The notes beneath the pieces are model-generated. The model had not been told where the DNA came from. It worked only from the letters and a program-made list of their open reading frames with translations, and made no database searches. The translations under genes were made by a program, and so were the position numbers. A DNA stretch of 64,000 nt. It comes from Bradyrhizobium sp. sGM-13 (lineage in GTDB: Bacteria; Pseudomonadota; Alphaproteobacteria; Rhizobiales; Xanthobacteraceae). Where the stretch lies: NCBI RefSeq assembly GCF_018398875.1, contig NZ_JAGWDK010000025.1, forward strand, positions 1 through 64,000, given 5' to 3'. Positions 27,287-35,792 of the stretch are shown in pieces; position 1 is the stretch's first letter, and each line of letters starts with the position of its first letter.

Positions 27287-27604
27287 ATGGATCCCTGGCG
27301 CTACTGCACCGACGGCATCAGTGTCGCGCTGCGGGTGACGCCACGCGGCGGCCGCGACGACATCGATGGCATTGAAACGCTAGCCAACGGCCGCTCGGTT
27401 GTGAAGGTTCGCGTCCGCGCCATCGCCGACGGCGGCGAGGCCAACCGTGCGGTCACGGAACTGCTGGCAAAGGTGCTCGGCGTCCCGAAGGCGAGGGTGA
27501 AGATCCTGTCGGGCATGACCTCGCGCATCAAGCAGGTCGCCGTTGATGGCGATCCCAAAATTCTCGGCGAAACGCTGCGAAAGGTAGCCGCCGCCAAAGC
27601 ATGA
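27287..27604 (+). CDS. DUF167 domain-containing protein (YggU)
   Basis: A 105-residue single-domain protein of unknown function, of the size usual for the YggU family. The conserved blocks VTPRGGRDDI, VKVRVRAIADGGEANRAVTELLA and ILSGMTSRIKQVAV are all present. It is 30 bases after yggT and before folD, and the three may form one run. The stop codon lies inside a palindromic repeat that occupies the gap to folD. Confidence 0.93.
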   Translation: MDPWRYCTDGISVALRVTPRGGRDDIDGIETLANGRSVVKVRVRAIADGGEANRAVTELLAKVLGVPKARVKILSGMTSRIKQVAVDGDPKILGETLRKVAAAKA

Positions 27605-27662
27605 TCGGGACCCGGGGTCGCAGAAGCGCAAAGTGGGAACCGGTTTTCCGAAAGGATCATGC
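27599..27662. repeat. Palindromic repeat, GCATGATC/ACCGGTTTTCCG family
   Basis: GCATGATC at the left is the inverse of GATCATGC at the right, with AACCGGTTTTCCG inside. It belongs to the family at 3467-3515. Its left arm contains the TGA stop codon of the DUF167 gene. Confidence 0.75.
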
Positions 27663-27687
27663 GTCAAAACGAAGACGAAGGATTGAG

Positions 27688-28572
27688 ATGACGGCACGCA
27701 TTATCGACGGAAAGGTCATTGCGGCGGACCTTCGCGCCCGTGTCGCGGAAGAGGTCGCGCGGGTCAAAGGCGAGCATCGGGTCACTCCGGGCCTTGCGGT
27801 GGTGCTGGTCGGCAACGACCCCGCCAGCGAGGTCTATGTCCGCAGCAAGCACACCCAGACCCAGGCCGCCGGCATGGCCTCGTTCGAGCACAAACTGCCC
27901 GCTGACGTCGCGCAGGCCGATCTCCTGGCGCTGATCGCAAAGCTCAACCGCGATCCCGCCGTGCACGGCATTCTCGTGCAATTGCCGCTGCCGAAATCGC
28001 TTCACACCGAAACCATCATCAACGCGATCGATCCCGCCAAGGATGTCGACGGGCTGCATCCCAACAATGCCGGCCGGCTGGCCGGCGGCTTTGCTGCGCT
28101 GTCGCCGTGTACGCCGCTCGGTTGCATCATCCTGACCAAGAGCGTGCATGCCTCGCTGGAAGGCATGAACGCGATCGTCATCGGCCGCTCCAACCTGGTT
28201 GGCCGCCCGCTGGTGCAATTGCTGCTGAATGAAAATGCGACGGTGACGATCGCGCATTCGCGCTCAAAGGACCTGCCGCAACTCTGCGCGCGCGCCGATC
28301 TGGTCTATGCCGCGGTCGGCAAGCCCGAGATGGTGCGCGCCGACTGGATCAAGCCGGGCGCCACCGTGATCGACGTCGGCATCAATCGGTTGCCCAGCGC
28401 TGAGGGGAAGACGCGGCTGGTCGGCGATGTCGCGTTCAAGGAAGTGGCCGAAGTCGCCGGTGCGATTACGCCGGTGCCGGGCGGCGTCGGCCAGATGACG
28501 GTGGCGTGCCTGTTGGTGAATACGCTACGTGCGGCCTGTGCGATTCACGGGCTGCCCAAGCCAGCGGTATGA
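27688..28572 (+). CDS. folD: Bifunctional methylenetetrahydrofolate dehydrogenase/cyclohydrolase FolD
   Basis: A cytosolic enzyme of 294 residues that interconverts 5,10-methylene-, methenyl- and 10-formyl-tetrahydrofolate, supplying one-carbon units. The Lys in the YVRSKHTQTQ block, the KDVDGLHPNNAGRL and TPLGCIIL blocks, GRSNLVGRP, and the closing TPVPGGVGQMTVA are all in place. AAGGA ends 6 bases before the ATG at 27688. The reading frame upstream to 27601 crosses the palindromic repeat. Confidence 0.97.
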   Translation: MTARIIDGKVIAADLRARVAEEVARVKGEHRVTPGLAVVLVGNDPASEVYVRSKHTQTQAAGMASFEHKLPADVAQADLLALIAKLNRDPAVHGILVQLPLPKSLHTETIINAIDPAKDVDGLHPNNAGRLAGGFAALSPCTPLGCIILTKSVHASLEGMNAIVIGRSNLVGRPLVQLLLNENATVTIAHSRSKDLPQLCARADLVYAAVGKPEMVRADWIKPGATVIDVGINRLPSAEGKTRLVGDVAFKEVAEVAGAITPVPGGVGQMTVACLLVNTLRAACAIHGLPKPAV

Positions 28573-28588
28573 CGCGACGCTCTCTCCT

Positions 28589-28709
28589 CGTCATTGCGAG
28601 GAGCGCAAGCGACGAAGCAATCCATTCCTCCGCTTGCGGAGCTATGGATTGCTTCGCGGAGTCTGTCATCCGGCGGCGCTTTGTGCCGACCGGGTGGCTC
28701 GCAATGACG
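28589..28709. repeat. Composite inverted repeat, CGTCATTGCGAGGAGCGCAAGC family
   Basis: CGTCATTGCGAG at the left pairs with CTCGCAATGACG at the right, and ATCCAT...ATGGAT form an inner pair. This is a frequent Bradyrhizobium-type intergenic element. A minimal relative lies at 32347-32380. Confidence 0.75.
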
Positions 28710-28767
28710 GCGGAAATAGCCGCTTAGCGCGCCGCGTTCCCGATGAGGCAGCGCATAGGCGTAAATG

Positions 28768-28820
28768 GGTCCCGCTCTGCGGCGCAGCGTTACACGCTGC
28801 ACCGCGTCCCGGACACGAAG
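28768..28820. repeat. Repeat, GGCGCAGCG/GCGTCCCGG family
   Basis: A short element (CGGCGCAGCG, then ACGCTGCACCGCGTC). It resembles the repeats at 35793-35848, 53087-53140 and 53164-53215. It fills the remaining gap between folD and ppa. Confidence 0.5.
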
Positions 28821-28827
28821 CGCGGCG

Positions 28828-29358
28828 CTACTTCTTCTTGGCGCGCTCGATGCCTTCCAGGATCAGGCGATAGGCGTCCTCGGCGCCGCACCAGCGCAGC
28901 ACCTTCACCCACTTGCCTTTTTCGAGATCCTTGTAGTGCTCGAAGAAGTGCTGGATCTGCTGCAGCGTGATGTCGGGCAGGTCGTTGTAGTTCCGGACCT
29001 TGTCGTAGCGCTGGGTGAGTTTTGAGGACGGCACGGCGATGATCTTCTCGTCGCCGCCGGCCTCGTCTTCCATCAGCAAGACGCCGACCGGCCGCACGCT
29101 CATCACGGCGCCCGGCACGATGGCGCGCGTATTGGCAATCAGTACGTCGCAGGGGTCGCCGTCGCCGGACAGCGTGTGCGGGATGAAGCCGTAATTGCCG
29201 GGATAGCGCATCGCCGTATAGAGGAAGCGATCGACCACCAGCGTGCCGGCTTCCTTGTCCATCTCATACTTGATCGGCTCGCCGCCAACCGGCACCTCGA
29301 TGATGACATTGACGTCGTGTGGCGGATTTACTCCGATCGGGATGGCGTCAATGCGCAT
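28828..29358 (-). CDS. ppa: Inorganic pyrophosphatase
   Basis: A family I soluble pyrophosphatase of 176 residues that hydrolyses pyrophosphate and so drives biosynthetic reactions. The signature DGDPCDVL with the catalytic Asp cluster is present, along with EVPVGGEPIKYEMDK at the start, RYPGNYGFIPHTL, and KVLRWCGAEDA near the C-terminus. GGAG is 8 bases from the ATG. It is transcribed alone; the gene on the other side (GNAT) is also on the minus strand, 98 bases upstream. Confidence 0.97.
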   Translation of the reverse strand: MRIDAIPIGVNPPHDVNVIIEVPVGGEPIKYEMDKEAGTLVVDRFLYTAMRYPGNYGFIPHTLSGDGDPCDVLIANTRAIVPGAVMSVRPVGVLLMEDEAGGDEKIIAVPSSKLTQRYDKVRNYNDLPDITLQQIQHFFEHYKDLEKGKWVKVLRWCGAEDAYRLILEGIERAKKK

Positions 29359-29456
29359 AAGGGGCTCCGCTTGGCGTTAAAGGGCGCGCCAGAAATCAGG
29401 CGCACGTCACGGTCCCTTTAGACCCGCAGCCGAGCAGGGAAAAGCCTGAAATAGCT

Positions 29457-29966
29457 TCAGTTGGTCCAGGCGAAAGCGACTTTATCGAGCGATTTGGCCC
29501 CGAACTTCTCCGAGGAGCGGGCCACCATGCGACCGCCGAGCGCGCGGTAGAATTCCGTCGCCGGATCGTTGTCCGACAGCGCCCAGATCACCATGCTCTT
29601 CAGCCCGCTCTGCATCAGATCGCGTCGCGCGGCGGTGAACAGGCGGCGGCCGAAGCCGAGGCCCTGGAATTCCGGTCGCAGATAAAGCTCGTAGATCTCG
29701 CCTTCGAAGTGCAGGCTGCGGGCGCGGTTGCGGCCGTAATTGGCGTAGCCCGCGACCTTGTCGCCGAACACCAGCACGCTGACGCGGCTGCCCTTGCGGA
29801 TTGCGCTGTCCCACCATTGCGGGCCGCGACGGTTAATGAGTTTTTCGAGCTCGGCGCCGGGAATGATGCCCTGATAGGCCGAGCGCCAGGCTTCATCATG
29901 GGTAGACGCCACCGCGGCTGCATCCGCAGCCTTGGCCGGTCGAACCTCGATCAGGGTTGTGCTCAT
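29457..29966 (-). CDS. GNAT family N-acetyltransferase
   Basis: A 169-residue GNAT-fold protein. The acetyl-CoA binding block is LYLRPEFQGLGFGRRLF (pattern Q-x-x-G-x-G-x-R). The N-terminus IEVRPAKAADAAAVASTHDEAWRSAYQGI is typical of the fold, and WALSDNDPATEFYRALGG is near the end. The acceptor is unknown. The start MSTTLIEVR at 29966 is chosen by homology; a preceding AGGAT is closer than ideal, and an upstream ATG at 30008 has no ribosome site. Confidence 0.85.
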   Translation of the reverse strand: MSTTLIEVRPAKAADAAAVASTHDEAWRSAYQGIIPGAELEKLINRRGPQWWDSAIRKGSRVSVLVFGDKVAGYANYGRNRARSLHFEGEIYELYLRPEFQGLGFGRRLFTAARRDLMQSGLKSMVIWALSDNDPATEFYRALGGRMVARSSEKFGAKSLDKVAFAWTN

Positions 29967-30257
29967 ATCCTGATCAAAGCAAGTCGGCGGGCCGGCTTCA
30001 AGGTCCATCGTTAATTATCGGTTAACCTGTGGATTTTCTGCATCAGTTTCGTGTTCTTCTGTACCGAAAGAGGACAAGGTGGCTGTCTCATCAGGTGTTT
30101 CGCCGAGGCAAAAGGCGGCGAAATCGTTATTAAAATCATCCAACCAAACTGCTCGGTGAATTCTGTTCACGGAAAAATGCGCAGGATTTGATTCGCCGGC
30201 GGTATTCTGTTGGTGATTTCGCAATACGCCCCTCCCTCGGCTGCACCAGGCCAATTC

Positions 30258-31157
30258 ATGCATCCCCTGAACATGCTTCCTGCGCTGGTCCTCGTTGCCG
30301 CGCTCGGTGTGAAGGTCGCCGCCGCGCAGTCCAGCCTTGGCGCGCAAGGCCCGGAAGGCGAGCCTCACCGGCTGCAGCAATGGCTGGTGCCTTCTCCCGA
30401 TTCTGCAACTGCCGCGCATGCGGTGCTGTTCAGGCCGCCTGGCAAGGGGCCGTTTCCACTTGCCGTGATTGCGCACGCCTCGACCCAGAATGTGTTGCGG
30501 CGGGCGCAGATGCCGCAACCCGAATACCGCGCGCTCGCCGGATGGCTCGTGGCGCGCGGTTTTGCCGTGCTGGTTCCTGAACGTCCGGGTCACGGCGCGA
30601 CGGGCGGAAAATACCTGGAGGATCAGGGCGGCTGCGACGAGGCTGATTACGCCAAGTCTGGCCGCGTTGTGGCAGATGCCATCGCCGCCGCCACCGGCTT
30701 CATACGCAAGCAGCCCTTCATCCGCGCCGAGGGCATAGTCGTGATCGGTCATTCGGCCGGTGCCTGGGGTGCACTGGCGCTGGCCGGCGAAGATCCGAAG
30801 AACGTTGCGGCCATCATCGCGTTCGCGCCGGGGCGCGGCGGGCATGCCGATGATTCTTCCAACAGCGTCTGCGCGCCGGACACGTTTATGGCTGCCGCGG
30901 GCGAATTCGGCAAGGCCGCACGCGTGAGGGTGACCTGGCTGGTGGCTGCCAATGACAGCTACTTCTCGCCCGCATTCTCGCGTCAACTAGCCGATGCGTT
31001 TCGTGCCGCCGGCGGCAAAGCCGATTTTTGCGTGCTGCCGGCCCATGGCCGTGAAGGCCACTGGCTGGTGGAAACCGGCGGCGGTGTAAATCTTGCCGGA
31101 CCTGAACTCGATCGTGCCTTGAGGGCGCGGTCCCGTACCCCGGCCGTCAAGCGATGA
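30258..31157 (+). CDS. Secreted alpha/beta hydrolase (dienelactone hydrolase-like)
   Basis: A protein of about 299 residues. The N-terminus MHPLNMLPALVLVAALGVKV, with AAAQ after it, is a Sec signal. The nucleophile elbow is VIGHSAGAWG with Ser166; RPGHGATGG is the lid-side loop before it. The His of the triad is likely in LPAHGREGHWL. The substrate is unknown; peptidase S9- or dienelactone hydrolase-like folds have this layout. Just after its stop lies the decayed DUF2269-like fragment. The start is placed by the signal peptide; a GTG at 30210 is also open. Confidence 0.84.
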   Translation: MHPLNMLPALVLVAALGVKVAAAQSSLGAQGPEGEPHRLQQWLVPSPDSATAAHAVLFRPPGKGPFPLAVIAHASTQNVLRRAQMPQPEYRALAGWLVARGFAVLVPERPGHGATGGKYLEDQGGCDEADYAKSGRVVADAIAAATGFIRKQPFIRAEGIVVIGHSAGAWGALALAGEDPKNVAAIIAFAPGRGGHADDSSNSVCAPDTFMAAAGEFGKAARVRVTWLVAANDSYFSPAFSRQLADAFRAAGGKADFCVLPAHGREGHWLVETGGGVNLAGPELDRALRARSRTPAVKR

Positions 31158-31173
31158 CGCATGGAGCGAACGC

Positions 31174-31380
31174 TGGCTGATGATCTCGCTCGGGCTCTAT
31201 GCGGTGACGGGGCTGTTCTGGGTGCCGATCGTCTTTATGCAGATTGAAATGCGCGATCTTGCGCGCAAGCGGCGGAGCAAAACCGGGAGTTGCCGTCGCG
31301 CTACTTCACACTTTTCCACCGCTGGTTTCTGTTTGGGATTCCGGGGTTTGGCTCGGTCGATGATCGCCAAACCGTTCTAG
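31174..31380 (+). pseudogene. Remnant of a DUF2269-like membrane protein gene
   Basis: The frame from about 31174 reads WLMISLGLYAVTGLFWVPIV and then QIEMRDLARK, the middle of a DUF2269-type protein. It shifts at about 31270-31285, where a different frame continues AEQNRELPSRYFTLFHRWFL, then FGIPGF. A second shift near 31360 returns to the first frame for MIAKPF and the TAG at 31378. The normal N-terminal part is also missing. Two frame changes and a missing front end argue for a decayed gene. The family call rests on pattern. Confidence 0.6.
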
Positions 31381-31385
31381 GCAGC

Positions 31386-31932
31386 ATGAACGCCGACATT
31401 CGAAAAATTCTCGTGCTCGGCGCCTCCGGCCTGATCGGCCGCTTCGTGACCGACGATCTGCGCGGGAGAGGATTTCGCGTGGTCGGCGTCGCCCGAAGAT
31501 TATCCGCTTCGCAGAAGAACGGCGCGCTCGATCTCGACCATCCAGGACAAATGGTTCGCCCGGCTGTTCCCGATCAAGGCGCTGATGATCGCAAGTCTCG
31601 TGCTGTTCTGGGTCGTCTCCGGCTTCATTGCGCTGGTGATTTCCTATGACGCGGCGGCCGGAATCCTGCGCAGCCACGGCTTTCCGCCGGCGCTCGTCGC
31701 GCCCATCACGGTGGGTACCAGCCTGATGGATATGACCATCGGCGTGCTGATCGCGTTCCGCCGCACCTCGGCATTTGGCCTGGTGGCGGGTATCATTGCC
31801 GCGCTCGGCTATATGGTCGGCGCCGCAATCCTGACGCCGGACCTTTGGATCGAGCCGCTCGGCGCGCTGGTGAAGACGGGACCCGCGGTCGTGCTGATGC
31901 TGGTGGCGCTGCTGACATTGGATAACCGATGA
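31386..31932 (+). pseudogene. Remnant of an SDR-DoxX fusion oxidoreductase gene
   Basis: The ATG at 31386 opens a Rossmann start (KILVLGASGLIGRFVTDDL, then GFRVVGVARR). After about 48 codons, near 31525-31535, the frame changes and the sequence jumps to a DoxX-type membrane tail. In the new frame this reads DKWFARLFPIKALMIASLVL, then SLMDMTIGVLIAFRR and so on to the stop at 31932. The catalytic middle expected in this fusion family (some 200-250 residues) is absent. The tail keeps an open frame and overlaps the next gene as ATGA, so it may still be translated as a four-helix fragment from 31585. Confidence 0.65.
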
Positions 31933-32336
31933 GTCGATGGCCCGATGATGACGTGATCCTCTATGACGGCGTCTGCGTCTTCTGCTCGCGCTGGGTCCGC
32001 TTCGTCGCGAAACGCGACGTCGAGCGGAGGTTTCGTTTCACCGCGATCCAGTCGCCCTATGGCACACGGCTGGCGCAAGCGTTTGGTATCGATCCGAACG
32101 ATCCCGACACCAATGCGGTGGTGCATGGAGGCGTCGCGTATCTCAAATCGGACGCCGCTTTGACAGTACTCGGCATGCTGCCGGGCTGGCGCTGGACGCG
32201 CGCGCTGTTTGCCGTACCGAAGCCGCTGCGCGACGCGGTGTACAGTCTTGTCGCGAAAAATCGCTACCGGATTTTCGGGAAGTATGACGAGTGCTTCGTT
32301 CCGGACGCGGAAATGCGGGCGAGGGTGATGGAGTAG
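31929..32336 (+). CDS. DCC family thiol-disulfide oxidoreductase-like protein
   Basis: A 135-residue protein of the DCC (DUF393) family. The name-giving motif YDGVCVFCSRWVRF is at residues 12-25 with two Cys (C-x2-C). It has the usual helix and ending (SLVAKNRYRIFGKYDECFVP). It is predicted to have a thioredoxin-like fold; the natural substrate is unknown. The ATG overlaps the DoxX-like stop as ATGA, consistent with an original cotranscribed pair. The gene itself looks intact. Confidence 0.9.
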   Translation: MSRWPDDDVILYDGVCVFCSRWVRFVAKRDVERRFRFTAIQSPYGTRLAQAFGIDPNDPDTNAVVHGGVAYLKSDAALTVLGMLPGWRWTRALFAVPKPLRDAVYSLVAKNRYRIFGKYDECFVPDAEMRARVME

Positions 32337-32346
32337 GTCGCTCCGC

Positions 32347-32380
32347 CGTCATTGCGATCCGTTGGCTCTGCGCAATGACG
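32347..32380. repeat. Minimal CGTCATTGCG inverted repeat
   Basis: CGTCATTGCG and CGCAATGACG are separated by 14 bases. It lies between the convergent DCC and amine oxidase genes and could also act as a stem-loop terminator, though no U-tract follows. Confidence 0.65.
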
Positions 32381-32389
32381 GCGCAGACA

Positions 32390-33649
32390 TCAGCGCTTTG
32401 TCGTCGCAGCCAACACTTCCTTCGCCGCCCGCTCACCGCTGTCCCTTGCGCCATGCGCGGTCGAGAAGAACTCCGGCGAGGTTGCTTCGCCTGCAAAGAA
32501 CAGCCGGCCATCGACGGGCGCGGCGAGGACCTCGCGATCTCCCGCATGTCCCGGCAGCGCGTGTGAATAGGAGCCGCGGGCGAAAGAATCGTGCGCCCAG
32601 CGTGATTCCGCGAGCGGCTTCAGCTTGCGGCGAAAATCGTTGCCGAGGATCGAGACGATCTCGTCGATGCTTGCTGCGGCCAGCGCGCCGGGGCCGGCGT
32701 CCTCCAGCGACTGCGCAAAGCGGCCGCCGAAAAAGCCTTCGATGCAGGGTTGGCCGAATGGACGGATGTGATAGGTGCCCATTTCGGTACGCATGGTGGC
32801 GGCGCGCAGATTGCCCTCTACGGGCAGCGCCTCGGGCTCATCCACTGCCAGCGTCACCTTGTCGGCGAGGCCGAGCGGCAGGCCGCGCGCGGCATCGACC
32901 TTTTGCGGCAACGGCGGCTGAAAGCGGATCGTCTCATCGGCGATCAGGCTGGTCGGCACCGTGATGATCACCTTGTCGGCCGTCAGCGTGCCGCGCGACG
33001 TCTCGATGCGGACGCGCTTGGTGGAATGATCGATCAGCGTCACCGCGCAGTTGAGCGCAAGCGGACACGTGGCGCCATAGGCCGCTATCAGCGCGCCATA
33101 GCCGCGGCGGACGCGCCAGTTGATGTCGGTATCCTCATAGGCGTCCATGTCGAGGATGGAGACCTGGTCGAGCTCGCAGCCGTTGACGTAAGTCGAGATC
33201 GCATCGATCATCGGGTTCCAGCGATTGCCAGGCTCCAGATAAAGGCTTGCGGCGCAGTCGCGGCCACTCTTCGCGGCTTCCGCCGCTGCTACTTCGGCGC
33301 GGTCGTAGAACGCATTGAGCGCGTGCATAAAGTCGTCGCGCTCTGCTTGCGGAAACGCCTTGCCGTGAGCGCGCTCGCGCCATGGCGGCAGTGACCTGTT
33401 GATCTCGAAACCGAGCCGTTCGGCAATTTTGACAAAAGAGTTCTCATCTGCCGAATGCAGCCAGCCGCAGCCGACGTCGAAGGTGACGTCAGACGAGGCC
33501 ATGATGGTGTGCGCGCGGCCGCCGACCCGGTCACGCGCTTCCAGAACGATGACGGAGAGGCCGGAATTTTTCAGTGCGTTCGCCGCGCCAAGCCCGGCGG
33601 CGCCGGCGCCGATGATGGCGACATCGACTGAGGAGGGGAGGGACGTCAT
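32390..33649 (-). CDS. Flavin-containing amine oxidase family protein
   Basis: A 419-residue FAD enzyme. The dinucleotide motif AIIGAGAAGLGAANAL is near the N-terminus with the ribose Glu in VLEARDRVGGRAH, the GG motif that binds the FAD. The C-terminal FAD block is GRLFFAGEATSPEFFSTAHGA. The substrate is probably an amine but cannot be read from the sequence. The ATG at 33649 is preferred; a TTG two codons earlier is also open. The C-terminus runs to ATTKR near the repeat. Confidence 0.9.
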   Translation of the reverse strand: MTSLPSSVDVAIIGAGAAGLGAANALKNSGLSVIVLEARDRVGGRAHTIMASSDVTFDVGCGWLHSADENSFVKIAERLGFEINRSLPPWRERAHGKAFPQAERDDFMHALNAFYDRAEVAAAEAAKSGRDCAASLYLEPGNRWNPMIDAISTYVNGCELDQVSILDMDAYEDTDINWRVRRGYGALIAAYGATCPLALNCAVTLIDHSTKRVRIETSRGTLTADKVIITVPTSLIADETIRFQPPLPQKVDAARGLPLGLADKVTLAVDEPEALPVEGNLRAATMRTEMGTYHIRPFGQPCIEGFFGGRFAQSLEDAGPGALAAASIDEIVSILGNDFRRKLKPLAESRWAHDSFARGSYSHALPGHAGDREVLAAPVDGRLFFAGEATSPEFFSTAHGARDSGERAAKEVLAATTKR

Positions 33650-33843
33650 GCGCAAGGCTGTAGCACGTTCGCGCAGAGGCTAGAAGCCGGCCGTCGACAA
33701 GGGGCGATGCCGGGGCCGGCAATCCGGGCGCGTCCGCGAAATTGATCCGCAAGCGGACGTCGGTCGCGGCGGGCAGTTGAGGCGACACTGTGGAAATGCT
33801 GTGGAAACGACGAGTTCTCTTGCGCCTCGTTCTGTAGTTGTGT

Positions 33844-33858
33844 TGAATAAAATATTCA
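33844..33858. promoter_or_regulatory. AT-rich palindrome upstream of the membrane hydrolase gene
   Basis: TGAATA-AAA-TATTCA, six-base arms, ending 31 bases before the ATG at 33889. It is the most AT-rich stretch nearby. It may be an operator or part of the promoter. Confidence 0.35.
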
Positions 33859-33888
33859 CTTGTCTCATTTCAGATATGGATTTGAGCC

Positions 33889-35787
33889 ATGGCTGCGTTG
33901 GATCCGGCTACGAGACGCAAGCGAACCGCCGTTCTCGTCGTTCACGGCATCGGCAGCCAGCGCGCCCTGGAGACAATGCGTGGGGTGATACGCGGCATCT
34001 GGCTCGATCGCAACAACCCGGCCGACAAGGACAAGCGGGTATGGACGCATCCGCAAAAGGATGGCGCAGATATCGATCTGTCCGTCATGACGACCAACAG
34101 TGTGCCGGACTCGAAAGATAATCGCAGCGTCGACTTCCACGAACTGTATTGGGCTCATCTGATGAGTGAAACCAGGGCGGTTGCAGTGCTGCTCTGGCTC
34201 TACGAGCTTTGCCGGAAGGGTCCGATCATGAAGCTCGGCATGAACGGACTCTGGTGGGCCGCGGCCATTTTCCTGTGCCTGATGAATCTCTCTTTCGCAG
34301 TGCTGGTGCTGCGGGGCGTCCTGCTGTTTTCGGGAAACAGCGCGCAGATTATGCTGGTGGCGCCGTTTCTGCTGCTCGTCGCCAGTATATTTGTTGGTTT
34401 TGCCGTGGCGTGCCGGTGGCTGGCGTTACGGCTCATCATCTTGTTTGCAGTTCTATTGGCGGGCGGAGGCCTGCTGGCCTTCGGCTACTTCGAGGTCGCG
34501 TGGCATTTCCCCGGCAGTCCCGGAATTCCTGATGGCGCCGAACTGGTGACGCTGATTGCGCTGCCTACGCTGATCGCGTTCATCGCAACTGGGCTGGTCA
34601 TGGGGCTGCAGGGGCTGCGCGCCTTCTGCTGGGCTTTGTTCATTTCGCTGTTCCTGTTCGGCTGGTTTGTCGCTGCCGACCGGTATTGGAATTCGGAGAC
34701 GGCCTTCATTTCGACCGTGATCAAGGGGTGGGTGTGGGGGCTGAACTCGCCGTGGGCCGTTGCCACGGCCGCGGCCGTGATTGGCCTCTATCTGGTCGTC
34801 AATGCCGCATTCCTGCAGCCCTATCTCGGCGATGCGGCACGCTATTTCCGCAATTCGCCCGCAAATGTCGCGGTGCGCCGGGCGATCCGGAAGGATGCCG
34901 TGGACACGCTCGAGCGTCTTCACACCAGCGGTCAATACGACCGGATCGTCGTGGTCGCGCACAGCCTCGGAACCGTGGTCGCCTACGACATGCTGCGCGC
35001 CTATTTCAGCCGGATTTGCAGCGAGCTGCCGCCGGCCGATCAGCTTGGGCAGGAGTTCGCCGACATCGACGGCGCGCCATGGCAGCCAGACGACAAGACC
35101 GCGTCTATCGCAGACAAGAAGGCGTTGCGGACGAAGGCGCGAGCGGCGATCGCAAACATCGCCGCCGCCGCGGCCGTGCAATCGCCCAATGGACAGCGGC
35201 CCAAGAGCTGGCTGGTTACGGATTACGTCACGTTGGGAAGCGCGCTGACCCACGCCTACTTCCTGATGTGTGAGGACAAGAACAAGACCGACGCCGCGAC
35301 GGGCCAGGACAAGGCCGATGCGTCGTCCAAAGCGGCCGACGCCGGGCTCAAGAAAGACTTCAAACGTCGTGTTGAAGAAAGAGAATTTCCGACCTGCCCG
35401 CCAAAACGGCTCGATGCAGACGGTTTGCTAACGTTCCGGGACCCAAATACGGGGAATAGGCGGATTCATAACGGCGCCCTGTTCGGCTTGACCCGATGGA
35501 CCAACATCTATTTCCCGCGGTTTCAGCTTTTCTGGGGAGACGCCATAGGCGGCGCGCTATCGCCGATTTTCGGCTACCACATCGTCGATCTTGAAGTAGC
35601 GACCAAGGCGGCAGGCGGCGCCGACTTCTTCACCCATACCGCCTACTGGGACGTCGAACGCAAGCCCGACACCTACAGCGCCCCGCACATCGTTGCGCTG
35701 CGCAAGGCCGTCGATCTGATCGACAAAAACGACGCTATCGATCTGGTTGACGACGGTGACGATCCGACCAAGCACGAGGGGGAGTAG
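33889..35787 (+). CDS. Membrane-embedded alpha/beta hydrolase-like protein
   Basis: A 632-residue protein of a kind I do not recognise. A hydrolase-type first strand and oxyanion loop, TAVLVVHGIGSQRALETM (His19), lies at the N-terminus. About six membrane helices follow (about 118-142, 145-165, 178-205, 220-240, 246-262 and 285-308). The nucleophile elbow VVVAHSLGTVVAYD (Ser359) comes only after these. The rest is soluble and rich in Lys/Asp stretches (about 460-490). If one fold, it is a hydrolase domain interrupted by a membrane insert. A palindrome lies about 31-45 bases before the start. Confidence 0.72.
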   Translation: MAALDPATRRKRTAVLVVHGIGSQRALETMRGVIRGIWLDRNNPADKDKRVWTHPQKDGADIDLSVMTTNSVPDSKDNRSVDFHELYWAHLMSETRAVAVLLWLYELCRKGPIMKLGMNGLWWAAAIFLCLMNLSFAVLVLRGVLLFSGNSAQIMLVAPFLLLVASIFVGFAVACRWLALRLIILFAVLLAGGGLLAFGYFEVAWHFPGSPGIPDGAELVTLIALPTLIAFIATGLVMGLQGLRAFCWALFISLFLFGWFVAADRYWNSETAFISTVIKGWVWGLNSPWAVATAAAVIGLYLVVNAAFLQPYLGDAARYFRNSPANVAVRRAIRKDAVDTLERLHTSGQYDRIVVVAHSLGTVVAYDMLRAYFSRICSELPPADQLGQEFADIDGAPWQPDDKTASIADKKALRTKARAAIANIAAAAAVQSPNGQRPKSWLVTDYVTLGSALTHAYFLMCEDKNKTDAATGQDKADASSKAADAGLKKDFKRRVEEREFPTCPPKRLDADGLLTFRDPNTGNRRIHNGALFGLTRWTNIYFPRFQLFWGDAIGGALSPIFGYHIVDLEVATKAAGGADFFTHTAYWDVERKPDTYSAPHIVALRKAVDLIDKNDAIDLVDDGDDPTKHEGE

Positions 35788-35792
35788 AGCTT

